Origin: Lolium rigidum
Taxonomy: Eukaryota; Streptophyta; Magnoliopsida; Poales; Poaceae
DNA length: 64,000 nucleotides
Direction of reading: 5' to 3'
Assembly: GCF_022539505.1 (NCBI RefSeq)
Contig: NC_061508.1
Coordinates: forward strand, 38,310,256 to 38,374,255
The position numbers and the translations under genes were made by a program. Of this stretch, positions 45,159-55,024 are shown one piece after another (within the stretch, counting starts at the first letter, position 1; the number at the start of each line of letters is the position of its first letter). Under the pieces are notes generated by a model. That model had not been told where the DNA came from and ran no database searches. It was given only the letters and a program-made list of their open reading frames with translations.

Positions 45159-45248
45159 GCAAGCGAAACACACACCTACCCCAATCAAACAACCAGCCCC
45201 TCCACCAGCAGCAGAAGCCCGTTGCTGCTTTCAGACTATCTTCCCTAT

Positions 45249-45800
45249 ATGGACTTGGACATGGCAATGGGTATGATGAACCAAGAACAGCTCATGCACA
45301 CCATCTCGCAACTAGACAGCGTCCTGGCTTACCTGGCTTCTCCATCCTCATCGCCACCACAACAGCCATCGGTTCTAGTTCCATCATGTACTGCTACAAC
45401 TACTCTTCCTTCGGTAACGACGATGCCCGTGCAGCCGCCGCCGCCAGCCGTGGCTAACCCGGAGGCGCAAACGGCCACATCGCGGCTGCTTGTCGGCACA
45501 GTGGCCGCGGACGTGGAGAGGCCAAGGCGGCGCAACGGGCGCGTGTCGAGCGAGCCGCAGAGCGTGGCGGCGAGGCTGCGGCGGGAGCGCGTGAGCCAGC
45601 GGATGCGCGCGTTACAGCGGCTGGTGCCCGGCGGCGCGAGGCTGGACACGGCGTCCATGCTGGAGGAAGCCGTCCGCTACGTCAGGTTCCTCAAGAGCCA
45701 CGTCGAGGCGCTCGAGCAGGCAGCAGCCGCGATGCAAGGCCGCCGCGTTGACGAAGTTGCCGGCGGCGACTTCTACCACCACTGCCCATACTATGCTTAG
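45249..45800 (+). CDS. bHLH transcription factor, HECATE-like (group VIIIb)
   Basis: Single-exon frame of 183 aa. It is open further upstream, but the first ATG is at 45249 (MDLDMAMGMMNQEQLM). The bHLH domain covers residues 102-157: basic part PQSVAARLRRERVSQRMR, helix 1, loop VPGGARLDTASMLEEA, helix 2 YVRFLKSHVEALE. PQSVAAR...LVPGG...DTASMLEEA is the signature of the HECATE/INDEHISCENT/LAX group. The basic region has Ala where E-box binders have the key Glu, which is normal in this group and implies altered DNA binding or action as a heterodimer partner. The N-terminus has a short Met/Asp/Leu-rich conserved motif; the middle is Pro/Thr-rich. Likely roles, from the family, are in meristem, inflorescence or reproductive tissue development. 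High GC, no intron. The promoter has a TATA box and an upstream duplicate. Confidence 0.92.
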   Translation: MDLDMAMGMMNQEQLMHTISQLDSVLAYLASPSSSPPQQPSVLVPSCTATTTLPSVTTMPVQPPPPAVANPEAQTATSRLLVGTVAADVERPRRRNGRVSSEPQSVAARLRRERVSQRMRALQRLVPGGARLDTASMLEEAVRYVRFLKSHVEALEQAAAAMQGRRVDEVAGGDFYHHCPYYA

Positions 45801-45957
45801 AAGGGAAGATGCTTACCATACATTAAGCGCGTTGTATATGGTGCGTGTAGGTGATTCTCGTGGCAGTAGCATGCTATAAATCTGTCACAAGGAGTCAAGG
45901 AGTGCAACTATGTTATGTTCTTACAGTTACACCGGGTGTAGCATTTGGAAATTACAA

Positions 45958-46052
45958 CGTCCGTTTCATATTAATTGTTCGCACATTATTTGTCTACATT
46001 CGCATTATCTACACACTATCTGCGAATCTTAATATGAGACAGATGGAGTATT
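45958..46052. mobile_element. Degraded Stowaway-like MITE
   Basis: Left end cgtccgtttcatattaattg and right end gaatcttaatatgagacaga, followed by tggagta, are imperfect inverses of each other. They correspond to a worn CTCCGT...ACGGAG terminus. It lies in the 3' flank of the bHLH gene. Confidence 0.6.
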
Positions 46053-47076
46053 CTACTCGATCATATGAAGTTCATGTTCATCTATGTATTACACTTGATC
46101 GCTAAACGCATTCCATCCCGATTTTGCATTCACCTGTTCGTTCAATCTATAATTTGAAAAATAGACATATATATATATACATGCTAAACATGCACTTAAT
46201 CGATCATTTGGTTTTGGACTTTGGTAGCCTACCTCCTATCATAGTGTATACGGTGCTGCAGATTTATGTGGCTACACTTGGATCTTAGCACATGTTAGCA
46301 TAGGATTCTCTCCAGAAATAGATCGATGGGTAATGCCACTAGCCAGTAACGTTCAATGCAATGCACAGTTTATCGTGCAAAGAAGCATGTACGCATTTGT
46401 CCACCTCTGCCCATTTTGAAGTTGGTACAAATCTGCAATGTACAGATTACAGAGAGCCAATCAGAAATTTGCCAAAGGAGCCCACATTCCATGTGATGAT
46501 AATATGCTGATGGTCCCTCCTCGTGCTACGAACTGACACGTATATAGTCAGGTAGCCATGGAAACATTGCAATCCTCTCATCGAGTATCGTATCATCTCA
46601 TCCTCACAACTGGTAAACAACATGATGTCATGGAAATGGTGTTCTGTGTCACATGTGCATATATGATTATTTTTTAAATATAAATTTAAAAAGTTACAAG
46701 AATTCAAAAAAGCTTGGTTGACGTCGTCGCTGGAGAGCCGAGGGTACGGATCACCATTTCTAAGGGCCTATCAGCTGGGACAAATATTGCGAGGATAAAC
46801 CTTCCTTCGGCAACCATGAGAAAAGATTCACAGTCGATCTTGCGAAGCAATATCTGAAGGTCGCAAATGAGATCTTGTCATCCAACAAAGGGTAGTATAT
46901 ATTAATATCGAGGAGATATCAATTACACCTAGCCGCTGCAACAACGCATTGCTCTATTGGCAATATGGATCCACATATCCAAAGAAATACGAAATACAAA
47001 AAAAAAGTCTTGATAAAATGATTTATTTCTTGAAACAACAACATTAACACCACCAAAACAGCAGCAGAACAACATA
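46053..47076. other. No gene recognised
   Basis: Mixed AT-rich DNA. A minus-strand frame at 46447-46707 has no domain. The 46719-46900 stretch is more GC-rich and may be a coding remnant of a mobile element, but I cannot place it. Confidence 0.4.
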
Positions 47077-47081
47077 AGTCC

Positions 47082-47213
47082 TGTTAGAGCAATATGCTTG
47101 TTGTATTACCAGGGGGCCAAAGACCACAATATATAGTACATGTACATGTGCAAATATGCATGAAGCCCCCTAACATATGAGGAAACTACAATATACAGAT
47201 ATATACTCTAACA
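47082..47213 (-). repeat. 3' LTR of the short-LTR copia
   Basis: TGTTAGAG...CTAACA ends on both strands (TGTTAGAGCAATATGCTTGT on the plus strand). On the minus strand it includes tatatattgtgg, a possible TATA region. Confidence 0.93.
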
Positions 47214-47225
47214 CCCCCCCCCCCC
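47214..47225 (-). promoter_or_regulatory. Polypurine tract, twelve G
   Basis: Twelve C on the plus strand directly inside the 3' LTR, read as twelve G on the coding strand. A pure G-run is extreme for a polypurine tract and may have lengthened by slippage. Confidence 0.8.
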
Positions 47226-47231
47226 GCAAAC

Positions 47232-50200
47232 TCATGGTGGATCCACAACACCGAGTTTGGAGAGTAAAAAGTCATCTTGCGCTCGAGTTTGTGCCTTTGT
47301 AAAGAAATCCGCCAACTGCAAATGCGAAGGCACATAATGAACCGCAACAACCTCATCCTGCACTCGAGCACGTGTATAAAAAGCATCAACACCAATATGC
47401 TTGGTCAGCTCATGCTTGACCGGATCACGTGCAATACTGATAGCACCTGTACTTGTCGGACAAAAGTGGAGTGGGTGTCGTAACGAGAGACCCCAAAATC
47501 TGCAAGCAACCACCGTAACCGGGTCACCTCGGCAATCAACAAAGCTATAGCCCGCAGCTCAGCCTCAACACTCGAACGAGAAACCGCTACCTGTTTCTTC
47601 GTCTTCCAAGCAACAAGCGAACCACCAAGAAACACACGATAGCGAGAAAGTGAACGACGATCCGTAGGATCACTCGCCCACGTAGCATCCGAGTAGCACT
47701 CGGAGCTGGAGAGAGCTAGAACGAGGAAAGAAAAGGCGACGAGTGATCGTGCCACGAAGGTAACGAAGAACATGGAGGAGATGACTCGTAGTGAACGAGT
47801 GGTAGGAGCTGAGACAAGCCGACTCGAGAATATGAACAGGATAAGAAATATTAGGACGAGTGACGAGCAAGATAAACAAGACTCCCAACAAGATGACGAT
47901 AACGTGTGGGATCGGGAAGAGGATCACCATCGGTAGGACGAAGCTTAACATTAAGCTCCATAGGAGTATCAACCGTGCGCTCATCCCCAAGAGCAGCACG
48001 AGCAAGGAAGATCTCGAATGTACTTCTCCCGAGAGATAGAAAAGCCATCGAAGTGGAGGAAACCTCAATCCCAAGAAAATAGCGAAGAGGACCAAGATCG
48101 GTCATGAGAAACCGATCACGAAGACGAGCCTTTACAAAGGCAATATACTCCGGATCATCACCGAGTAATGATCATATCATCAACATAGAGAAGGAGAAGG
48201 GTGCGTCCACGAGGAGAAGTGTGAACGAAAAGTGCTTCGGATCATGAAGACTAGGAGAGAAACCAGCAGCGGTCACCACGGAGGCAAAGCGCTCAAACCA
48301 GGCACGAGGGGCCTGTTTGAGACCATAGAGAGAACGTCGAAGACGACAAACCATCCCATCGGGAACGGAATACCCGGGAGGAGGCTGCATGTAAACCTCC
48401 TCACTCAACTCGCCATTAAGAAAAGCATTCGAACATCAAGGCGGGAGACGGACCAGCGGCGAACGAGAGGCAACAACAAGAAGGGTACGCACGGTAGTCA
48501 TATGAGCCACGAGGGCAAAAGTCTCATCATAGTCACGGCCGTGCTCCCGCTGAAAATCACGAGCCACAAGACGCGCTTTATAGCGCTCAAGAGATCCATC
48601 GGAGCGAGTCTTAATTTTATAGACCCACTTACACGTGATGGGACGAACACCAGAAGGGGGAGAAACAAGATCCCAAGTGCCAGTGCGCTCAAGCGCAGCG
48701 ATCTCCTCAGCCATGGCAAGCTGCCATTCAGGATGACGCTCGGCATCCCGATAAGAAGTCGACTCAGAAACGACATTGAGACCATACTGACTAGGAGAGT
48801 AACGAACTGGAGCACGACGCTCACGAACAGGCCGAGAAGGGGGAAGGTCATCTGCAGAAGACAAGTCATCAGAAGAAGAGGAAGAAGGGACAGAATCGGA
48901 AGGAGCCGAAGCCGGAGAATGAGGAGTACTAGGTGGACTAGACGAACGAGAGGATGGCGTCGAAGGGGGCGCATCAGAAGTAGGAGGGAGGAGAGGAGGG
49001 ACAACAGGGGGTACATCCGGAAAAAGAAGAAAAGAGATATCATCCACCGGGTAAGTACCCGAGGTGGGGCGAGGATAGAAGGGACGCGTCTCATAAAATG
49101 TGACGTCACGAGAGATGCGCATCCGACGACCAACGGGGTCCCAACAGCGATAGCCCTTATGCTCATCACTGTATCCGAGAAAAACACACTCAACAGACTG
49201 AGCGGTCAGTTTGGTGCGTTCGCGAGGAGGCAGAAGGACATAGCAGACGCAACCAAAAGAACGGAGAGTCGAGTAGTCTGGAGAAACACCAGAGAGACGC
49301 TCGAGAGGAATGCCACCTCGTAGAGCAGCGGAAGGCTGAATGTTAATGAGGTGGGCCGACGTAGCGACAGCCTCAGCCCAGAAATGTGGTGGAAGAGAAG
49401 AGGCAATCATCATAGCACGGGTGGTCTCAAGAAGATGACGATGTTTACGCTCGGCGACGCCATTTTAAGCATGCGCGCCGGGACAAGAAAACTGAGCGAG
49501 GGTGCCCTCCTCAGCAAGGACACCACGAAGGTGCTGAGAGATATACTCACCAGCAGAATCAGCATGGAACACACGAATGGGTGAGGAATACTGAGTGCGG
49601 ACCATGGCCGCAAAACGCTGATAAATAGAGAGCACCATACTGCGAGAGTGCATGAAAAACACCCAGGTGTACCGTGAAAAATCATCAATGAATAAGATAT
49701 AGTATCGATGGCCCCCTTTCGAAGCGAAGGGAGCCAGACCCCAAACATCTGAATGGACTAAATCGAACGGTCGGCGAGAGACGGACACACTAGTAGGATA
49801 GGGAAGCTGAATCTGTTTGCCTAACCTACAACCACCGACGGTGTAACGACCCATCTCCGAGACGAGACCCCGGAAGGCCACGATGAACCAAAGACGACAG
49901 GCGAGAGTCACAAAGGTGACCAAGACGATGATGCCACTGCTGAAAAGAGCCGGTGACAGAGGCAACAGCCGGAGGAGAAGCTGCGGATGAAGTGGCAGCG
50001 AAAGGAACACGAAGCCGGTCTAACTCCCAAAGCCCCGGAGACCGACGGCTACGAGGGCCAGCTCCAACCAGGGCACTGTGTGCGGCGATCCCGAACCGCA
50101 CAAGACTCGGCGTCAAGAATGACGCGACAACCAGAATCGGTGAGCTGGCTAGCGAGAAAAGGTTCATCCGAAGGCGGGGAACATGAGAAACATTAGGGAC

Positions 50201-50610
50201 GAGAGAAAGAGGGAGTAGAAAGGGTGCCTGTACTAGAAACGGGAATAGAGGTACCATCAGCCGTGACAACACGGACGGGAGAAATAAGAGACCGAAGAGC
50301 GAGACGGGATAGAAGACTTAGAGGTCATATGAAAGGAAGCTCCAGAATCCGGATACCACGGGGACGTACCGACTGTGTAGAAAGTGGTGGTCGCGCGAGT
50401 GCCGGAAGAGCCGGTCACGGAACTAGCGGCGCCCGGCGAGGAAGAGTCCGGGTAGCGAGCGAGACCACGAAGACCCACGAGAATGTCCCGATCGGAGAGT
50501 GCAAGCTGCAGAAGATCCTGAAGAGCCAGCCTGCTGACGATCCTGGAACTGCTGACGTAAACTAGGATCCCGCGTCCAGCAGGTGGAGGAAGTGTGGCCA
50601 ACCTTGCCAT
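47232..50610 (-). pseudogene. Copia protease, integrase, RT and RNase H (broken)
   Basis: Right to left: protease WYPDSGASFHMT near 50340; pre-integrase [17 protein letters not shown] and CRLGKQ; integrase [20 protein letters not shown] and, after a stop near 49465, [14 protein letters not shown] Pro/Ser-rich linker follows, then reverse transcriptase ([42 protein letters not shown] near 48180 and DLGPLRYFLGIE) and RNase H (CYSDATWASDPTDRRS, SRSSVEAELRA). Breaks near 49465, 48430, 48170, 47860, 47770 and 47500. Most catalytic residues can still be seen. Confidence 0.92.
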
Positions 50611-51424
50611 AGTAGGTGCAATGAGGACGAGGGCGGAGACTCAAACCGCGAGGCTGCTGACGTAAACTGGAATCCCAAGCATCCAGCAGGCAGTGAAGCT
50701 GCGCTATCTCATGCGCAGAGAGGGGCGCGACTGGAGAGGTCAACGTACAATCAGGTGCCGACGAGGAGCTATCATCCACACGCACAGAGGCCACCAAAGG
50801 GGGCGACGGAGAGCAACACGCCGATGAAGACAGAGTCGGCAAAGTGCGGTCATAACCACATGAAGAGGCCACGAAAGTCGATGTAGAGCGGCAGGCCGAC
50901 GCAGACGGAGTCGACGAAGCGCGGCCATAACCGCGGGAAGAGGCCGCAAAAGTCGATGTAGAGCGGCGGGCCGACGTAGACGAAGTCGGCGAAGCGCGAG
51001 CAGAGCCGCATGAAGAGGCCACAAAAGTCGATGTAGAGCGGCAGGCCGACGCAGACGGAGTCGACGAAGCGCGGCCATAACCGCGGGAAGAGACCGCGAA
51101 AGTCGATGTAGAGCGGTAGGCCGATATAGAGGAAGTCGGCGAAGCGCGGGCAGAGCCGCGTGAAGAGGCCGCAAAAGTCGATGTAGAGCGGGAGGCCGAC
51201 ATAGACGAAGTCGGCGAAGCGCGGGCAGAGCCGCGTGAAGAGGCCGCAAAAGTCGGTGAAGAGCGGCGAGCCGACGTAGATGGAGTCGGTGAAGCGCGGG
51301 CAGAGCCGCGTGAAGAGGCCGCAAACGGCGACGAAGAATAGCTAACAGTCATGCACGGAGGCAGCGGACAAATACCAAGTACCGAAGGTGGGTCCAAAGA
51401 AGGGGCGGGATGAGCGGAAGACAT
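50423..51424 (-). pseudogene. Copia gag-like frame made largely of 25-aa repeats
   Basis: Open frame of 333 aa. After a short start (MSSAHPAPSLDPPSVLG) it consists of seven 25-residue units of the type FAASSRGSARASPTSSTSAR. A segment resembling the end of copia gag (SAHEIAQLHCLLDAW) follows, then a defective zinc knuckle in which CTYYGKVGHTSSTC has Tyr in place of the second Cys. The usual gag core domain of copia elements is not visible, so most of gag appears to be replaced by the repeats. It shifts frame into the protease region near 50430. Confidence 0.75.
50787..51335 (-). repeat. Tandem repeat, 75-bp unit, seven copies
   Basis: The marker gaagaggcc (or gaagagacc) recurs at 50862, 50937, 51012, 51087, 51162, 51237 and 51312, exactly 75 bp apart without indels. 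Two subtypes exist, one with 'cataacc' before the marker and one with 'cagagcc'; they partly alternate. The unit length is a multiple of three, so the frame is kept. Confidence 0.95.
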
Positions 51425-51864
51425 AGCTCTTTTTTTTTTTTTTTGCTTTTGCTTTTGCTTGAGACGGAAGTCAGATCGATCTCAGAAGCGAGATTGAGCG
51501 GAGGGCCACACGCGCGGCCAGGGAGATTGCAGGGAGATGAGATTGACTGCCGATCCAATCGGCGTGTCGGCAGGGATAGGGGAGATCGAAGCGGCCTCAC
51601 GCGCGTCGGGGCGGCGGCGCGGGAGCAAGGAGATCGAAGCGGCCTCGCGCGGGCGGGCCAGGAGGACTTGGGGAAGGCGTCGGGGCGGCCTCACGCGGGC
51701 GGGCGAGCAGCAGAGGGCGCGGGCGGGCCAGGAATCGGGCGGCGCTCGGGCGCCTGGAGCGTCGGGGCGGCGGCGCGGGAGCAGGCAGGCGGAATCGGCA
51801 GATCGGGCGACGGACGGAGATTGAACAAGCAACGTCGGCCGGGGGAAGCTAGAGGATCAATATT

Positions 51865-51877
51865 TGCTCTGATACCA
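51865..51877 (-). promoter_or_regulatory. Primer binding site, initiator Met tRNA type
   Basis: Minus-strand tggtatcagagca directly abuts the 5' LTR. This is the usual copia priming site. Confidence 0.93.
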
Positions 51878-52008
51878 TGTTAGAGCAATATGCTTGTTGT
51901 ATTACCAGGGGGCCAAAGGCCACAATATATAGTACATGTACATGTGCAAATATGCAGGAAGCCCCTAACATATGAGGAAACTACAATATACAGATATATA
52001 CTCTAACA
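51878..52008 (-). repeat. 5' LTR of the short-LTR copia
   Basis: 131 bp, matching 47082-47213 except for two substitutions and one missing base. Confidence 0.93.
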
Positions 52009-52013
52009 AGTCC

Positions 52014-52607
52014 ATCTTCTCCATAATAAATAATGCCTTCATAGATCTTAGGGTTTCACTCTAAGAAAGTCCCCACTCTCAAAAATAATGCCTTCAACAA
52101 GGCCATTACCAGGCAAACCAATTTAGGGCCAGACCTTGGATTTTCACCCTGAAAATGTAAGACTATGAATTTCTCCTGTGCAGTCTCCCACACTTGCATG
52201 CCACTGCTTCAAATCGTGAATCACCAAGCCAACTCCATATCACTACCAAGACTCGAACCACCATTGCTATTCCTCAGATCTCGGCTTTCATGATATTCTC
52301 GGCCAGCATCATGGAACGAGAATGTGCTCCATGATATTAACAGCCAGCAGAGAGCTTTGAAGCGCTCCCTCTGAAACCAAACGGTCAGAGATAAAACATG
52401 TGTGCGCATGACCAAATCACACCCGATCAAGCAATCTCCAGACATGATTCGTCCAGTGGAGTTCGCCGATACACCCTTCCGGAACACAACAGTCCAACCA
52501 GATCGATGGGGACATGCATCTGGCAGAACATCATCTTGGCACGAGAAGGAACCCAAGGATGACCCAAGGAAAAATCTGCTTTGAATCGTTTACCTGGAAA
52601 ATAGATT
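52014..52607. other. Unclassified repeat-like DNA
   Basis: Continues the sequence interrupted by the short-LTR copia at 47076. Repeated phrases such as 'aataatgccttca' (52026-52038, 52086-52098) and the general style suggest noncoding transposon DNA. No domain in any frame. Confidence 0.4.
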
Positions 52608-52790
52608 TTTTTTAGAATACAGTACAACGCAGGCGGTCATAAACGCACACGTACAAACACCCATATGAACACACACATGCACACCTTACCCCTATGAGCA
52701 CATCCTAGGGACTAAGCCGACATATCTTGAGGTTGACGAAGCCAGCATTGCCGCCTCGCTGTGTGTCCATGGTTTCGTATAACTGCAAAC
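52608..52790 (-). mobile_element. SINE-like repeat, 5' truncated
   Basis: On the minus strand: 'tgctcataggggtaaggtgt', then 'tgtgtgttcatatgggtgt' and 'cctgcgttgtactgtattct' before an A-run (T's at 52608-52616). It is the same family as 44267-44555 in opposite orientation. The pol III promoter half is missing. Confidence 0.6.
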
Positions 52791-52830
52791 GAGGCGATTT
52801 GAAACAGCTAGGCTATGCTCAACTTAAGTA

Positions 52831-52912
52831 CTTCCTTTGTTTCTTAATTCTGGTTGTGGTTTTAATTTAAAATTAAACTAAAATCACGATTAAAATTATG
52901 AAATAGATGTAG
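52831..52912. mobile_element. Stowaway MITE (82 bp), worn
   Basis: Starts cttcctttgtttcttaattc, ends attatgaaatagatgtag, TA on both sides. The centre (gtggttttaatttaaa / ttaaactaaaatcac) is a clear inverted repeat. The length equals that of the MITE at 2016-2097. Confidence 0.75.
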
Positions 52913-53711
52913 TAATACAAAAACAAGTTAGCTCTCCATTTAATACGAGCTACATGCAGAGAGAACTCACTCTCGATTAATTGTATGTTGAGTCGATCAA
53001 ATCAGTTTAAGACACATATGACATTTTAAATTTGATATTTCACTTTATACACAATTGAAATTCTAAAGTAGTCACTACAATTTCACAAAACGGTCACATA
53101 AGGACACCTAAAAAACACTAAAAAAAGAATAGTGAAATTAGATTTTGGATTTAGTTTGGCTTGTCCCATAATTCTCATACTGAAAGACAATATTTATTTT
53201 TCTTGAAACAATAGCAAAAAAGTTGTTGCCTCATCCTTTAATTAAAAAGAAAGTGTCCTGTTTTTAGGAGATAACCGGGCGCAAATCTACAATAACACAC
53301 GCCCCCACCGTCATGGAACCCGACCTTTGCAAGGGGTACACCTAGCCACTTTGAATACCCACAGAAGCTACACTAATAGAAGCTCAAGTCGGCTGACTCC
53401 TCGAGAATAAGCGGGCAGCTCCAATTCTGAAGACCAAAAATATTAAATTGCAGAAAATACCACGTAGGTTTCTGTTCATAATAATCATATATAACAAAGT
53501 ATACAACTGCTCAGGATACAAATTGTTTTATTAAAAATGGAAGCATACGAAACGGGACAAAAAGATTTCAATTTAAAGAATCATGGTAAAAATGAAGTCG
53601 TTGATTGAGTTTCTGAATGAACTTTGAGAACACGTGACTCAACAGATTGAACGACATACTAATTTGGACACATGGTCTCAAACGGGGGATCGGGTGTTCA
53701 TGGCATCCTAA
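52913..53711. other. No gene recognised
   Basis: AT-rich DNA with a GC-richer block at 53265-53430. Nothing in either strand resembles a known domain; some of it is probably decayed LINE or LTR sequence. Confidence 0.4.
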
Positions 53712-53905
53712 GAGCATCTCCAGCCGCGTTTTTCAAAGCGTTTTTCCAAAAGGTGCCGGATTAATTATTTGGGGACGTGTTTTGTCCATGTCGCGTTTGG
53801 GGATGTCGCTTCCCAGCTGCGTTCCCTAAACGCTGCCCCCAAACTTTTTAAAATATTAAAATACTTTTTTTTGCATTTTTATTTTAATAGAGAGAAGAAA
53901 CATTT

Positions 53906-54080
53906 CACAAACTAATACATAATTGAAAACATGGTTTACACAAACTAACATATAATTGGGAACATGATTTACACAAACTAATATATAGTTAGGCACATGG
54001 TTTTACACAAACTAATACATAGTTTGGAACATGGTTTACACAAACTAATACATAGTTTGAACCATGGTTGACACAAATTA
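53906..54080. repeat. Tandem repeats of about 32 bp
   Basis: Five to six imperfect copies of acaaactaatacatagtttg plus acatggttt-like sequence. They lie downstream of the B3-like gene, in what would be its 3' flank. Confidence 0.85.
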
Positions 54081-54276
54081 AAATATTGCAAAATAATGAA
54101 ACCTAAATAGTGTTGGCATCGCAAATTTCGTGTGTTCGCTGCCAGTAAAGAACACTTGCAGGCACTCCTAGTCACCCAAACTGGAAAATCCAGCTGGTGA
54201 CGGTACCCATGTTGGTTCTTTCGAGGAAGAACAACCAGAAACCTTCGTGCCTATTTTCGCTGCGAAGAAATAACAC

Positions 54277-54741
54277 TCAATTGTCGCCCTCCTTGGTGAT
54301 GTCACCGTGGTAGTGTCGGCGGCAACGTGTTTCATCGAACACCTTGACGCTCATGTCGGCCTCGCCAAGGTAGGAGAACGTGAGCACGAAGCCGTCTTGG
54401 AGGTGGTGGTAGCGCGCGAACTTCTCCCGGCCGGTGTGGAGGTACATCTTGCCGCGTGCGTTGAAGATCACGTCTACAATCCACCGGCAGCAGCCGCAGG
54501 CAGCCCCCCGCAGATGCAGCGAGGACGGCTCGTCGCCGGCGACGAAGTCGACAAACTTGTCCGGCAGCCTCTGGATGTCGAGTGGGTCGCCCTTGAGGAC
54601 GACGACGAACTCGAACAACAATTGTCGCTCCTACTCCTGCAGGTCTGCCACGGCGTCGCAGGCGACGGCGAGCGGTGCAGCTCTGCCACGGCCACGACCA
54701 TGACCATAGCCATGACCTCGGCCTTCGCCTCTACAAGACAT
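54277..54741 (-). pseudogene. B3-domain-like gene with one in-frame stop
   Basis: 155 codons on the minus strand from the ATG at 54741 (MSCRGEGRGHGYGHGRGRGR). The Gly/Arg-rich start is followed by a TAG at 54631-54633, after which the same frame continues FEFVVVLKGDPLDIQRLPDK, then CRWIVDVIFNARGKMYLHTG, FARYHHLQDGFVLTFSYLGE and VKVFDETRCRRHYHG. The second half has the layout of a plant B3 DNA-binding domain (KLPxxF ... W.V.. ... GW..F...L..G..L.F.Y.G). The stop removes the whole domain from the first product. Such B3-like frames with a GRGRGR start are, to my knowledge, numerous in Triticeae genomes. A frame with further related codons continues past the stop at 54277. TATA box at 54826-54840. 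Confidence 0.7.
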
Positions 54742-54825
54742 GGCGTCGACTCTTGAGATGGTAGCGGCTAGGGTTGGGTAGAGAGGCGCTAGGCTTTGTG
54801 TGTGAGAGGGACGATGAGAGAGCAA

Positions 54826-54840
54826 CCCATTTTATAGGTC
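54826..54840 (-). promoter_or_regulatory. TATA box of the B3-like pseudogene
   Basis: Minus-strand cctataaaatggg, about 90 bp upstream of the ATG at 54741, a normal plant spacing. Confidence 0.65.
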
Positions 54841-55024
54841 GGAGGGAGGCGGGGGAGTGGTGGCGCTCATTAACGCTGGCACGCGTAGCTAGGCGCGACG
54901 AGATGCTTCGCTGCGCCTCTGCGGGAGTTGCACCGTCGCTGCGCGCCAATAGCTTCCGTCGCGAGGTAGACGTCCGTTAGGTTAAACTTCAATGTGCCGC
55001 TGACGCGTTGGTCCCGCCACTCCT

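Larger units (their letters stand above)
47082..52008 (-). mobile_element. Short-LTR copia retrotransposon (4927 bp)
   Basis: Minus-strand copia with LTRs of only 132 and 131 bp, differing at about three positions. Target duplication AGTCC is perfect (47077-47081 and 52009-52013). The initiator-Met primer binding site is at 51865-51877 and a 12-base G-run (minus strand) serves as polypurine tract at 47214-47225. Coding parts gag, protease, integrase, reverse transcriptase and RNase H are all present but contain stops and frameshifts. Gag is unusual in being largely a tandem repeat. Confidence 0.93.
53712..55024. mobile_element. TIR-like mobile unit carrying a B3-type gene
   Basis: Begins with gagcatctccagccgcgttt, a terminus typical of grass DNA transposons and of dispersed gene-carrying units. 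A block of five or six ~32-bp repeats around acaaactaatacatagttt follows at 53906-54080, then the B3-like gene on the minus strand and its promoter. The right end is not seen: a gypsy LTR starts at 55025 and probably cuts it. The element class is inferred from the terminus alone. Confidence 0.5.

Noticed and set aside
45222..45248. Start of the bHLH frame at 45222
   Set aside because: That codon is TTG; the first ATG in frame is 45249 and starts the conserved N-terminal motif.
48232..49323. 363-codon open frame on the plus strand
   Set aside because: It is the mirror of the copia integrase/reverse transcriptase region on the minus strand, Arg-rich through codon bias, with no domain.
50787..51335. 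CRISPR-like regular spacing
   Set aside because: The 75-bp periodicity is a head-to-tail coding repeat without distinct spacers, in a plant retrotransposon.
51410..51883. 157-codon plus-strand frame at the 5' end of the short-LTR copia
   Set aside because: Gly/Arg-rich frame in the GC-rich untranslated leader and primer binding site, opposite to the element; no domain.
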